64,000 nt of DNA, from positions 313,938 to 377,937 of the forward strand of contig JARFXP010000004.1 of the NCBI GenBank assembly GCA_029194675.1, read 5' to 3'. The DNA is from Nitrospira sp. Its GTDB lineage: Bacteria; Nitrospirota; Nitrospiria; Nitrospirales; Nitrospiraceae. The position numbers and the translations under genes were made by a program. Under the pieces are notes generated by a model, which was given only the letters and a program-made list of their open reading frames with translations, was not told the DNA's origin and did not search any database. Shown piece by piece: positions 1 through 8,342 of this stretch; position 1 is the first letter of the stretch, and every line of letters starts with the position of its first letter.

Positions 1-206
1 AGGGAGTCGAGCAATCTATCGCGGGGTGGCTTCTGATTGTTTTCGCAACCCTCGCCAGGCTTTGCAATGACTGGGAAGGGATCGACAGGAACATAGGTAT
101 ACCCTGACTCCTTTTCACCTGCAGAGAGGGGGAGGTCAGAAGGGGAGAAAATTCCGCAGCCTGTTAGCGATACCAAAATACTTAGTAAGGCAACATGCCG
201 TATCAT
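1..206 (-). CDS. Partial lipoprotein, function unknown (3' end outside window)
   Basis: The minus strand reads MIRHVALLSILVSLTGCGIF and continues in frame to the window edge without a stop. A short hydrophobic stretch ends in a lipobox (LTGC, Cys at residue 17), so the product should be a lipid-anchored envelope protein. A GGGAGG ribosome site lies 10 bases before the chosen ATG. An in-frame ATG eight codons upstream (ending at 230) would add a lysine-rich start, but the ribosome site lies inside that extension, so the internal ATG is preferred. No domain is recognised in the 68 residues visible. Confidence 0.7.
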   Translation of the reverse strand, partial: MIRHVALLSILVSLTGCGIFSPSDLPLSAGEKESGYTYVPVDPFPVIAKPGEGCENNQKPPRDRLLDS

Positions 207-763
207 ATTTTTATTTCCTCCCTTTTTCATTGGAGCGTCTGTCTTCTGAAACTCTTGTAGATGACGACTCAGGAAATAACTGATCTCTTCATTTGGTTAT
301 TACGCTTAAGCAAAGAACAGCCAGTTGGAGTCCTATGCCCCACATAGGGTCCCGCGCCTTCGTACCTGATATGATTCTGCGCAATAAGGCTACTACGTAT
401 AGGAGCCTACTTTTGTCTTATGACTTGCTCAGCCTATTTACAAGACCTACGATCTAATACGCAAGACCTATTATTGAGGTCTGCCTCCAATAGTCGGAAG
501 CTCGTACGTGAGGTCTTCGGACTGTTGGCCATTGCCATTTGCACTCTATGTGCCCAGGTGGAAAGTGCACAGATGAGCAGAAGATCTCTTCGACTAGAAA
601 TGAGCGCTGATGGCTCTGGGAGTTTGAAAATTAAACCTGTACGAAGGAATATTAAAGGATTCAATCGTGAAATCATATCCGGATGTGAGAGCGCCGATTG
701 AATCCAAACCGATACACCTTGTATCTATTTCGATTCAGGTAGAACTGAGGCTTACGAAAGCAT
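207..763. other. Gene-poor stretch; one doubtful small reading frame
   Basis: No recognised gene. A plus-strand frame at 420-701 (93 codons) has a hydrophobic segment (VFGLLAIAICTLC) followed by a possible signal-peptidase site, but there is no good ribosome site, the frame starts in a low-quality repeat of cctacgatct-like bases, and nothing resembles a known family. I leave it uncalled. The right end runs into dispersed repeat A. Confidence 0.5.
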
Positions 764-923
764 GTGGGGGCACAGGTGGGATTGGATCTTGAACCGTGCA
801 AAAACATGGAGGGCAGCGCTTTCGTCCTCGCGTCACCCCGGGAAGCTTGTGGCGCGCCTGTTAGTTGCGCTCGCGTCGCCATCCGCGCGAATCCTGCCGC
901 CTGGAGTGGGAATGGAGTTGACG
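764..923 (+). repeat. Dispersed repeat A, copy 1
   Basis: About 160 bp that recur with moderate divergence at 11760-11915 (closest copy, sharing the leading gtgggg-cacaggtgggg part) and at 8209-8342. Shared core words include gcagcgctttcgtcctcgcg, the tcgcgcctgttag block, ccatccgcgcgaat and gccgcctgga. No reading frame is conserved across the three copies. The second copy leads directly into the start codon of an antitoxin-like gene, which suggests the repeat is a relic of an antitoxin locus upstream region. Confidence 0.7.
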
Positions 924-965
924 TCTAACTTGACACTAGTGTAGTGCACATAGGGGTCTGCAATT

Positions 966-1070
966 GGGGTCAGAGTGCAATTAAACAGCACACCATGCGC
1001 ACCTGTCGCGTCGCTCACCGAATGAGTTCCCATTCCTTCTCAGAGATCAACGAACTTGCTCTCTGACCCC
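966..1070 (+). repeat. Dispersed repeat B, copy 1
   Basis: Begins with ggggtcagag and ends with ctctgacccc, so its ends form an inverted repeat of about 10 to 13 bp. Its right half (catgcgcacctg through cagagatcaacgaa) recurs in the same orientation at 2409-2486. The element ends on the stop codon of the ATPase gene. GGGGTCAG/CTGACCCC-bounded elements are a common form of small mobile or REP-like DNA; that assignment is inference. Confidence 0.6.
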
Positions 1071-2242
1071 TATTCCCATACGGCATCCTCTTCACTCCCA
1101 ATCAGTTCGACCAGCGGAATAACGTCCACGCGGTCGGCCAACGCATAGCGACGACTGCCGGGATAGACCACCACCAGTCGATCGAGCCTCAAATCACTCA
1201 AAGCAATCCGCATCGAGGGCGTCATGATGGGCGCATCCATGCGCTTGCATTCGACGCCGACGCGACGGCCGTGCTTGAACAACACCAGATCGATCTCTGC
1301 GCCCTGGTGCGTGGCCCAGTAATACGCTTCATCCGGACGTAAGGCCTTGAGCACCTCTTCAACGGCGAAGCCTTCCCACGAGGCGCCGACTTTGGGATGA
1401 AGCTCTAGGTTTCGCCGGTCGGCGATGCGCAATAGCGCGTGCAAGAGTCCGCTGTCGCGGACATATACTTTGGGCGCCTTGACCTGTCGCTTGCTCAGAT
1501 TCTCAAACCACGGCGGCAGTTGCCGTAGCATGAAGACACCGGTCAAGAGATCGAGATAGCGGCGGACGGTCGACTCACTGACCGCGAGCGCGCGAGCCAG
1601 TTCGGCGCCGTTCCACGTTTGGGCGTGGTAGTGCGCCAGCATGTTCCAAAAGCGCCCCAGGGCGACAGACGGAATCTGAATGCCCAATTGGGGGAGATCG
1701 CGTTCCAGAAATGTCTGCAGAAATTGACGCCGCCAGACCATGGAATTGGTTTCACTCTTGGCTGTGTACGCGAGTGGAAACCCGCCGCGTAACCAGTGCC
1801 GATTCTGAGCGCTCGGGCCCAGGTCGCCTAAGCGAAAACCTTCCAAGTGCACAGTCTCTAGGCGTCCAGCCAACGTCTCCGAGGATTGGCTGAGGAGATC
1901 GGGCGCCGCGCTGCCCAAGACCAGGAACCGAGCGGAAAGCGGCTTGCGATCCGCCAGCACGCGCAACAGTGGAAGCAGCTCCGGTCGGCGTTGGATTTCA
2001 TCGATGACGACAAGTCCTTTGAGTCTGCGCAGCGCGAGATCTGGCTGGCTTAAGCGAGCCACGCTCTGCGGATCTTCAAGATCGAAGTAGTTGACGGAGT
2101 CTTCGGGGACGAACCGCCTGGCCAATGTCGTCTTGCCGCATTGACGCGGTCCCAGCAGCGCCACCACTCGGCTCCGCCGGATGGCCGTGCGCACCAGGCT
2201 GATATCGGTTTTCCGATCGATCACGACGTGATGGTACACCAT
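1070..2242 (-). CDS. AAA-family ATPase with C-terminal DUF4143 domain
   Basis: 390 residues, full length for the AAA_14/DUF4143 family. The N-terminal ATPase has a Walker A motif GPRQCGKTT at residues 31-39 and a Walker B VVIDEIQ at 78-84. The C-terminal half has the DUF4143 pattern: a helix-turn-helix-like part (ALAVSESTVRRYLDLL), then a nuclease-like fold with EIDLVL and GVECKR, the acidic and lysine residues of a PD-(D/E)xK-type core. Family members are linked to mobile DNA and stress, with no settled role. The gene stands alone and is bracketed by direct copies of repeat B (966-1070, 2372-2486), so it may have arrived on that element. Start ATG chosen for fit to family length. Confidence 0.85.
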   Translation of the reverse strand: MVYHHVVIDRKTDISLVRTAIRRSRVVALLGPRQCGKTTLARRFVPEDSVNYFDLEDPQSVARLSQPDLALRRLKGLVVIDEIQRRPELLPLLRVLADRKPLSARFLVLGSAAPDLLSQSSETLAGRLETVHLEGFRLGDLGPSAQNRHWLRGGFPLAYTAKSETNSMVWRRQFLQTFLERDLPQLGIQIPSVALGRFWNMLAHYHAQTWNGAELARALAVSESTVRRYLDLLTGVFMLRQLPPWFENLSKRQVKAPKVYVRDSGLLHALLRIADRRNLELHPKVGASWEGFAVEEVLKALRPDEAYYWATHQGAEIDLVLFKHGRRVGVECKRMDAPIMTPSMRIALSDLRLDRLVVVYPGSRRYALADRVDVIPLVELIGSEEDAVWE

Positions 2243-2371
2243 GAAAATCTGTCATGCAATGATTGAATATCATGGTATCCAGATGTTCATGAATTTAGGT
2301 ACCTGACAGTAGAGGCAACTCTTAATTCTGCACTTCAGCCTGTCTATGATCAGGGGCTCACAGAAGAGGGA

Positions 2372-2486
2372 GGGGTCCGCTGACCCCATATTCTCACATT
2401 CTCGCGCTGCTCATGCCCTGCTGCGTCACTCGTCGCATGAGTATCCATTTCCTGTCAGAGATCAACGAAATTGTTCTCTGACCCCC
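2372..2486 (+). repeat. Dispersed repeat B, copy 2
   Basis: Same orientation as 966-1070; both end in cagagatcaacgaa followed by ttg-tctctgacccc. This copy has ggggtccgctgacccc at its left end. Its right end abuts, to within a few bases, the point where an ATP-grasp gene loses its 5' part, so the insertion or recombination at this element probably removed the rest of that gene. Confidence 0.6.
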
Positions 2487-2726
2487 AATTCGGGCCTTTT
2501 GTCAAAACGCGTCTATCGGGCCCTCGGACTCAGCGGCTATGCGCGCATCGACATGCGCATGGCCGGCGATGGACAACTCTACGTCCTGGAGGCCAATCCC
2601 AACCCCCAGATCGCGGAGGACGAAGACGTTGCCGATTCGGCGAAGAAGGCCGACTATCATTACAAAGAATTGTTACAAGAAATCTTGAGCGTCGGTCTTC
2701 GCTGGCGTCCCGCCAAAGCGGCGTAA
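2487..2726 (+). pseudogene. C-terminal fragment of ATP-grasp (D-Ala-D-Ala ligase-like) enzyme
   Basis: About 78 codons survive. They include YARIDMRM and LYVLEANPNPQIAEDEDVA, the C-terminal ATP-grasp segment in which the D, E and N side chains bind Mg-ATP; this part is diagnostic of D-alanine-D-alanine ligase-like proteins. The N-terminal and central ATP-grasp lobes are absent, and the reading frame upstream is repeat B sequence, so no active enzyme is expected. The natural stop (RPAKAA then TAA) is intact. Truncation by the neighbouring repeat is inferred from position. Confidence 0.8.
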
Positions 2727-2961
2727 ACTTGCTGTGACGCGGATCGCGAGCACCGTATGAGAAATGGATCCCGCCTCACGTCTGAGTCATAAGTTCCTCT
2801 CTCTGATCGCTGGTCCTGTGGCTTACCTGCTGCATCTCTCCGCGGTTGGATTTCTCTCATTGTCTTGAGCAGTCCACCTCTCCGTGAAATAGTGATGACA
2901 TGGTGCGTGTCACACTTCTCTGACACCAGCTTTTATCCTTTCGGACACGGAGGTTTCTAGG

Positions 2962-3345
2962 ATGCCTGTACTCATGGCTTTCCGACGTGCGCTGTGGCTT
3001 CCATCCATACTGGTCGTGGCGACGGGTTGCGCCCAGTCCATCGTGCAGGGGCATTCCTCACAGGAATATCTCGGGATGGGTATCGTGGCCGGAACATTAG
3101 GCGAACAACAGCGTGTTGCTCTGTGCGCCGGGGAGCCATCCTCCACATCGGTGATCGGACAAGTGCAGGCCCTGGAGGGTGGCGCGTACGTTATCCGGAA
3201 CGCCCAAGGGCAGCAAATCCGTGTTCCGCATGACGAGAATACGAGGATCGACCGACCGGCCCATGTGGGCGACCGCATTCAATCTTGGGTTGATCGCCAT
3301 GGCCGCGCCGTGCTGATCCGCAGCCTCGATGGGAATGGGCGATAG
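2962..3345 (+). CDS. Small lipoprotein, function unknown
   Basis: 127 residues. A signal peptide with lipobox VATGC (Cys at residue 23) follows a basic start, so the mature protein is lipid-anchored, probably in the outer membrane. The rest is predicted soluble and beta-rich, with a segment (GQVQALEGGAYVIRNAQGQQIRV) that resembles small beta-barrel domains of outer-membrane lipoproteins; this is only a pattern impression. A GGAGG ribosome site sits 8 bases before the ATG. Upstream is the ATP-grasp fragment; downstream 250 bases hold nothing recognised. Confidence 0.75.
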   Translation: MPVLMAFRRALWLPSILVVATGCAQSIVQGHSSQEYLGMGIVAGTLGEQQRVALCAGEPSSTSVIGQVQALEGGAYVIRNAQGQQIRVPHDENTRIDRPAHVGDRIQSWVDRHGRAVLIRSLDGNGR

Positions 3346-3596
3346 CCCTCGCCAGGATCCTCGCTATCGTGTCATTCTTGGAAGTTCGCAAGGCATGGAT
3401 CTATGACTTCGCTCGCTAAATGCACAGAACAAGACTCGACCCCACCTTCTGCGAGGAGTGGTATGCATGCGACTGTCTATTGGCAAAGAAGCGCGTGCGA
3501 GGAGAGGCCTTGCCTCTAGACCGGAGCCTTCGAGATGGGCAACCCCTTTGTAGAGTTTATACTTGGAAACTCCCAAATTAGGCTAAGCGCTACAAC

Positions 3597-4397
3597 CTAC
3601 TCCACCTCGTATGACCAACCTTCCTTGATCTCTCTGCTTAAGCCCGACAAATCAGGGAAAATCGTTCCCTCAGTCATCCCTGCAGTGGCAAGCTGCCGCC
3701 GAATCTTCTGCTTCGCGCTGGGGGAAATGACAATCTTAACGAGACCGGTAGAGAGTGGGCGGTAAGTATCAAGTCCGCGGTGGCTCTTTCCATGAATTGT
3801 GAACTTCCCTCGTTGAGCAGCAATGCGCTTGGAATTGTGGGAAGGCTCGAAGGCGGCCGGTCCCTCCGGAAGGTGGGCATCGCGCTTCTTCCAGATAGGC
3901 CAAAGGTATTGCTTTATTCGGTGATTATCATAGGCGGTTAGACGGTCACCAATTTGAGCGACGTGCTTGTTAAGCTGCCATGGGTCCAGCATCCAGACAG
4001 CCCCAGATTGAGAATCAAGAGGACTTCGCTGAACTGCGAAGTAGAGACTAATGAGCGCGCTTTCGCTCCAATCCAGGAGGCGTGTCGGCAACCCGTGATG
4101 TTGCATCAGGAAGTAAAAATCCCAATCCGAGCGAGGATAATAGGTGGCTTCGTTAAGAAAGGGGTGCGCTCGAAGACGGAACTCATGCCGATACTGGTCC
4201 TCATCGACGCGATTGAAGGGCGACCGATAGAGCCCTGGCACGAGTCCCCAGGATGCGTCGGCATGACCACGGAACCATGGCTCGATGTCATCACCAGATA
4301 CGTCTGACCATTCGATCCACTTTTCCTCAACGAGAGCCATGAACCCCGAAAGGTCTTTTGCATGTACCTTCCTCCAACGCTTAGACATCCTGGCCAT
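3597..4397 (-). CDS. FRG domain protein
   Basis: About 266 residues. The FRG signature is clear: WFRGHADASWGLVPGLYR near residues 40-57, then FYFLMQHHGLPTRLLDWSES and ALISLYFAVQ. FRG domains occur in proteins linked to mobile elements and defence loci; their biochemical role is unsettled. ATG at 4397 has GGAGG 4 bases upstream; another ATG two codons later has a 13-base spacing, and a third in-frame start seven codons upstream is less likely. It follows the 4522-7132 cluster on the same strand after a 124-base gap, so it could be its last gene, but no common promoter is demonstrable. Confidence 0.8.
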   Translation of the reverse strand: MARMSKRWRKVHAKDLSGFMALVEEKWIEWSDVSGDDIEPWFRGHADASWGLVPGLYRSPFNRVDEDQYRHEFRLRAHPFLNEATYYPRSDWDFYFLMQHHGLPTRLLDWSESALISLYFAVQRSPLDSQSGAVWMLDPWQLNKHVAQIGDRLTAYDNHRIKQYLWPIWKKRDAHLPEGPAAFEPSHNSKRIAAQRGKFTIHGKSHRGLDTYRPLSTGLVKIVISPSAKQKIRRQLATAGMTEGTIFPDLSGLSREIKEGWSYEVE

Positions 4398-4521
4398 CGC
4401 ACCTCCATTTTGTCTCACCCCCAGGCGACAGACGATTGACTAGCCGAAGGACAACCTTAAATTGCGGCTATTAATCCTTCGGTAGAGTGAGCGATCAAAT
4501 CGTAACGTTATTCCCCCAGTG

Positions 4522-4824
4522 CTATACGGGCAGCTTCAGATCCGCTCGTGCCACTGCACCTGGCTGAATTTCAACGACCTTTTCAACCGACTGCTGGAGG
4601 TCTGAAATAGTTGGTGAAGCCAGGCTACCACTTATCACGCTGTCAGAATTTCCGGAGCCCCCTCTGACAACATCTTTGTACTCCACTTCTATTAAGTCTT
4701 TGCCGGATTCGTTTTTTCGGCTCCAGTTAATCAACTGATGCCCCTTCAAATCATCGAGAATTCCTGTAATGACGGCTTTCAAATCATCGATGTTGTCACG
4801 AATGTCATAGTTGGATGTAGGCAT
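4522..4824 (-). CDS. Small soluble protein of envelope cluster, unknown
   Basis: 100 residues, no signal peptide or membrane segment. The N-terminal third is helical and acidic (DIRDNIDDLKAVITGILDDL), followed by a Gly/Ser-rich turn and a short hydrophobic C-terminus ending in KLPV. GGAGG lies 8 bases before the ATG. It lies 24 bases downstream of the 373-residue lipoprotein gene and is probably co-transcribed with it. No family is recognised. The mix of one soluble and three envelope proteins suggests a cytoplasmic partner, which is inference. Confidence 0.7.
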   Translation of the reverse strand: MPTSNYDIRDNIDDLKAVITGILDDLKGHQLINWSRKNESGKDLIEVEYKDVVRGGSGNSDSVISGSLASPTISDLQQSVEKVVEIQPGAVARADLKLPV

Positions 4825-4848
4825 TGTCGCATCCTCCGTCGAATCAGA

Positions 4849-5970
4849 CTAAATGATTGTTAACAATTCTTTTAGGCGTTTTGTTTCTTGCTCAGACAGA
4901 AAACTTCTCGTTGCAGCCCGGTCGAAAAGTCCTTTAATGAGTGTATGGTGCGCGGCAAAAGTAACAGCTGTTATCGGTGATCCGCCAGCGCCCGGTAGTG
5001 GATCAATGTACCCCTTCGCAATTGCTGCTGAATAAATTGCCTGTAGCTTAGTTTCAGCTTTAGAATCTTTGGCCGGATCAAGCTTCGCGACACGTGCGGC
5101 AAGATTTTCGGCAAGCTGTCGGTTCATCTCGCCAATTTCCTGGAGTGGTGTTTCTTTTACTTCACCAAGGATTTGTTTCAGCATTACTTTGCGGACAGGT
5201 TCATGTCTGACTAGTTCAGTCGCAGCCGCCCCAGTTGCAAAGTACTGCAAATATTCCAGTTTGGTCTGGTCAAAGGTCCCGACGTCACCCGAGCTGTCCA
5301 TGGTGGCCAATAGAGATGGCACTGCGAGACAGACTGCGCTGGATGATGTCGTTGATGGGACTCTATCTATCGGACATTCGGCCCCTACAGGGGCAGGGGT
5401 CATACTTATCGGGGCCCAAGCCAGTTCTTTCCGGTGATAACCCAGCTTCAGGGCAGAAGGGTATTGTCCAGTCGTTCCGTTCCATTCTACTTTGAGTCCT
5501 AGTGTGCTATGAGTTCCAAAGAACACTGGAACCGCGTATCCTGGCTTGTAGTACTCAACGTTTTCCTCCCCCCAGCCAAACCAGGAGCTTCGTTTCGTTG
5601 GCGCTTTACTCAGTTGAAGAGTTGCCTTTGAGTCCTTAGAACAATCTCCATTCGACACATAGCAATCAGCCATTAGGTAAGCCGCATCTCCAACAGCGAA
5701 CGCTGAAGAGGTGCCGAAAAATAGCCTTTGGAGTCCGTTTAGATTTGTATTGAAGCTCGCCAGCACAGGCAATGTCTTGCCCTGCTCGAAAGTTGGCTCA
5801 ATGACCCCCTCATGCCTCGTGATCGCAATCTCTGCCGTAGGTGGTGTCGTATCAATATCCACACCCATAGTGGTCTTGGTGGCAAACAGAAGACTGTTAT
5901 AGCCGATTCCACACCCAGTGGTGGTCAACAGAAACATGATGGCGGTCAAGTAGCTCATTAGAGAGCGCAT
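4849..5970 (-). CDS. Large lipoprotein of envelope cluster, unknown
   Basis: 373 residues. A signal sequence ends in a lipobox (LTTTGC, Cys at residue 20). The mature part begins with a region (TKTTMGVDIDTTPPTAEIAITRHEG) that looks like a beta-strand-rich outer-membrane-associated fold, followed by a Ser/Thr-rich middle with paired Cys, and a helical C-terminal third (about residues 240-370) with many charged residues. GAGGGGGG lies 8 bases before the ATG. Neighbours on both sides are within 25 bases, which supports one transcript. I know no function for this family. Confidence 0.75.
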   Translation of the reverse strand: MRSLMSYLTAIMFLLTTTGCGIGYNSLLFATKTTMGVDIDTTPPTAEIAITRHEGVIEPTFEQGKTLPVLASFNTNLNGLQRLFFGTSSAFAVGDAAYLMADCYVSNGDCSKDSKATLQLSKAPTKRSSWFGWGEENVEYYKPGYAVPVFFGTHSTLGLKVEWNGTTGQYPSALKLGYHRKELAWAPISMTPAPVGAECPIDRVPSTTSSSAVCLAVPSLLATMDSSGDVGTFDQTKLEYLQYFATGAAATELVRHEPVRKVMLKQILGEVKETPLQEIGEMNRQLAENLAARVAKLDPAKDSKAETKLQAIYSAAIAKGYIDPLPGAGGSPITAVTFAAHHTLIKGLFDRAATRSFLSEQETKRLKELLTII

Positions 5971-5991
5971 CTTAGCAACCCCCCTCTCAGA

Positions 5992-6360
5992 TCATTGATT
6001 GGCCTTATGGTCAGTCTTACCATCGATATATGGTGGTCGAGACCCAACTCTGACATCGAAGAAATCACTGCTTGGCCACTCCAAGCGCACGCTGGTATCT
6101 TTGTCTACGATTGAGAGCAGCGTTCGTCGATCCCAACCAAAAACTGCGTAATATTCCTGCCTCCCAAATCCTAGGCCAATACCGTAAATTACGACCCCTT
6201 TTACAATAGCTTTATTGTCTTCTCTTGCTGCCTCTGCCTTCATCTTCATGTGTCCAATCCCCCAGATATGCTCTGTTTGAGTATCAGGGTCGTAGTAGTG
6301 GACTGCACAGCCGTTGATAACAGCAGCAAACAATAGACCTAAAGACCTATACCGTCGCAT
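5992..6360 (-). CDS. Small lipoprotein of envelope cluster, unknown
   Basis: 122 residues with a basic start and lipobox VINGC (Cys at residue 18). The mature protein begins HYYDPDTQTEHIWGIGHMKM and contains a glycine-rich segment (GVVIYGIGLGFG) that could lie on or in a membrane, then an acidic C-terminal half. The start overlaps the upstream gene by 14 bases and lacks an obvious ribosome site, which points to translational coupling. The gene sits between a membrane-anchored protein and a larger lipoprotein. No recognised domain. Confidence 0.75.
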   Translation of the reverse strand: MRRYRSLGLLFAAVINGCAVHYYDPDTQTEHIWGIGHMKMKAEAAREDNKAIVKGVVIYGIGLGFGRQEYYAVFGWDRRTLLSIVDKDTSVRLEWPSSDFFDVRVGSRPPYIDGKTDHKANQ

Positions 6361-7132
6361 TATCGTTGATGATTAGATTTGTAATCCAACCAACCACGGC
6401 TGAATTAGCCGTTCCATCTCTTGTAACCAGAATATCTAGGCGCCCTTGCTCACGGTCCATTTCCTGCTTGGCGTCAGCAAGTGTGTCGGTTTCTTTCACT
6501 GTGCCGAAGCTCACCCGAAGAAACTTTTTTACTTCTTCGGAAGAGCTATCGATCATCTCCTTCAGGGTCATCTGATCGAGAACTGAGGAAATTGTTGTTC
6601 CGGCTGGGGGCGTGGGCAAGCCTAAGATTTTGTTTGCAAGGAATCGATCAATGAGACTTCTGTGAATCACATATTTGGGTTTGTCAGTTGCATCAAGAAT
6701 GGGAAGTCTATTGCGATTTTGTGATTCCAGAAGGGCAAGCAAATCTTTGCAAAGAGATACTTTCGATTCATCGGGTTGTTGTGCAGAGAAGCGGAAGCAA
6801 GCCATGTCCTTAACGGGAATCATGACTTTTGAGGCAGCGATGGCTTGCAGTTTTTCCACGGAGGTGATCTTGTTCACCATTTCCCTTACATTACGATTTG
6901 CGGATTCAAAGTTCTCTTTGGAGAAGTAGTAGGCCAGAACAGTACCGACCCATGTTGCCAGAACGGGTAAAAGCGTTGAGAAAACCGTCTTCGCAGTTTC
7001 TATGGTGGGATCTGCATTCAAGACTTTGCAGGCCAGGAATAGTATCCCGCCAATACAAAACAACAGGACTGCAAAGGCTAGAATCAGCCGTGGACTTTTC
7101 CAATTCTCATGGTTTGATTCGTTTTCGGCCAC
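6347..7132 (-). CDS. Two-TM protein with CBS-like cytoplasmic part, unknown
   Basis: 261 residues. Two membrane helices (about residues 15-36 and 49-68: FAVLLFCIGGILFLACKVL and TVFSTLLPVLATWVGTVLAYYF) are followed by a helical linker and a soluble region whose pattern resembles a CBS pair: NRLPILDATDKPKYVIHRSLID and GRLDILVTRDGTANSAVVGWIT. CBS pairs bind adenosyl ligands. The GTG start is chosen because GGAGG lies 5 bases upstream; a TTG six codons earlier has no such site. First gene of the envelope cluster; two 18-bp tandem repeats lie just upstream. The CBS call is pattern-based. Confidence 0.65.
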   Translation of the reverse strand: MAENESNHENWKSPRLILAFAVLLFCIGGILFLACKVLNADPTIETAKTVFSTLLPVLATWVGTVLAYYFSKENFESANRNVREMVNKITSVEKLQAIAASKVMIPVKDMACFRFSAQQPDESKVSLCKDLLALLESQNRNRLPILDATDKPKYVIHRSLIDRFLANKILGLPTPPAGTTISSVLDQMTLKEMIDSSSEEVKKFLRVSFGTVKETDTLADAKQEMDREQGRLDILVTRDGTANSAVVGWITNLIINDNATV

Positions 7133-7153
7133 GGCTGCCTCCAAGGTCAACGA

Positions 7154-7189
7154 GGGTCTAGCCTGGGGTCGGGGTCTAGCCTGGGGTCG
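7154..7189 (+). repeat. Tandem repeat, two 18-bp units
   Basis: gggtctagcctggggtcg occurs twice in a row, followed by gatcttgtattgtgc. A close relative of that tail (gatcttgaattgtgc) occurs at 8468-8482. The pair lies 20 to 60 bases upstream of the envelope-cluster start codon, so it could affect its promoter, or it may be left-over repeat DNA. Confidence 0.7.
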
Positions 7190-7207
7190 GATCTTGTATT
7201 GTGCATT

Positions 7208-7889
7208 CTATTTCCCACGCCTCTCAGCAGCGACCTTGGGCGGCCATGACGAAGTGGAGAAAATAGCGGTCGAGCGAGGCCAAGTCACTGCTGTAGGTGC
7301 TCCCGCCGAGCAGGACGCCACACAGCTGTTCGCGTACAAGTCAATTCTTTCCAACAACCGTTCCATCGTTCGTCCGCGATCGTCGAATCCAGCACAGTAC
7401 AATTCCGTGTCAGGCATGACTATTGACTTCACCTGCGTCATTGCTTCCAGTTCGTGACGAATCGGCGCAGCACCCGTGAAGACCGGGATCACGGGCTGAG
7501 CCATCCGGTGGTCGACAAGCACGCTTGCCTCACCCATCTCGACCGTCTTGTACGAGTCGAGCCCCCCGTCGGCACTCATGATCTCCCCAAAGCTCATACC
7601 CTCCTGGCGGAATGCGCTCGACTGACGAAGACGCCACTCGAACTCGTCACGAGAAAATCGTTGGAAGACCAGCTCGCCGAAGAGAGGCGACCACGATTGG
7701 TACATTGCCGACCTCGGCCCACGACAGCACCGCAATTTCCGGTTCTGCGCTAAACGATTGGAGCAGCAGAAGCACACCGAGAAAGATGCTAAGGATAACC
7801 GGCCAGATCATCGATAGAGTACCAAGGACTAAGGCAAACGTTATCGCCGCCAACATCTGCTGGACGAACTGGCTCTTGACCGTGATCAT
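7208..7889 (-). pseudogene. Frameshifted membrane-anchored protein, unknown
   Basis: One frame (start 7889) gives a protein with a long hydrophobic segment (ALVLGTLSMIWPVILSIFLGVLLLL) and continues through IAVLSWAEVGNVPIVVAS. A second frame, offset by one base, takes over near 7690 (LFGELVFQRFSRDEFEWRL) and runs to 7208. The overlap, uninterrupted sense in both parts and the absence of a start for the second part indicate one gene of about 220 codons broken by a single-base indel around 7680-7710. A sequencing error would look the same. No family recognised; the C-terminal 30 residues look low-quality and may be out of frame too. Confidence 0.55.
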
Positions 7890-8208
7890 AAGGCCCTCCT
7901 TAGTTTGCTCTCCACTTGCACGCTAACTATTATTGGTTGAACGGGTTCCACCATGTCTCTATGAAAGCGACTCAACACTGCGTGTTTATACGCAAAGACC
8001 ATGCCGCGAAGAATCCGCGAGGGGCTGTGCGAATTTCGAAGGATTGCCAGGCTGTTTCTGTAAGTAGTAACCCAACGAGGCGTATCTCTTTCGATTCACT
8101 AGTATCTGAATGGATTCAGTGAAGGTGTGCTGGGTCGTCGCATGCGGGATCGAAGGCGCAGATGCCGAGCATCAAGTGAAGGGATCAAAAGGAAGACAAA
8201 CTTGGTGT

Positions 8209-8342
8209 CGGACCTTGAACCGTTCAGAGCATGGAGTGCAGCGCTTTCGTCCTCGCGATACTCGGGAAGCTTGTGTCGCGCCTGTTAGGTGCGCTCGCGC
8301 GGCCATCCGCGCGAATCTTGCCGCCTGGAAAGGGAGTCCGCG
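8209..8342 (+). repeat. Dispersed repeat A, copy 2
   Basis: The copy most diverged from 764-923 and 11760-11915. It runs straight into the ATG of the ribbon-helix-helix gene remnant at 8343, with ggaaagggag acting as a ribosome site. In the other two copies the matching position reads ggagtgggaatggagttgacg, and no antitoxin coding sequence follows. Confidence 0.65.

Noticed and set aside
420..701. 93-codon frame with a hydrophobic stretch
   Set aside because: No ribosome site or family resemblance; the hydrophobic part alone is not enough.
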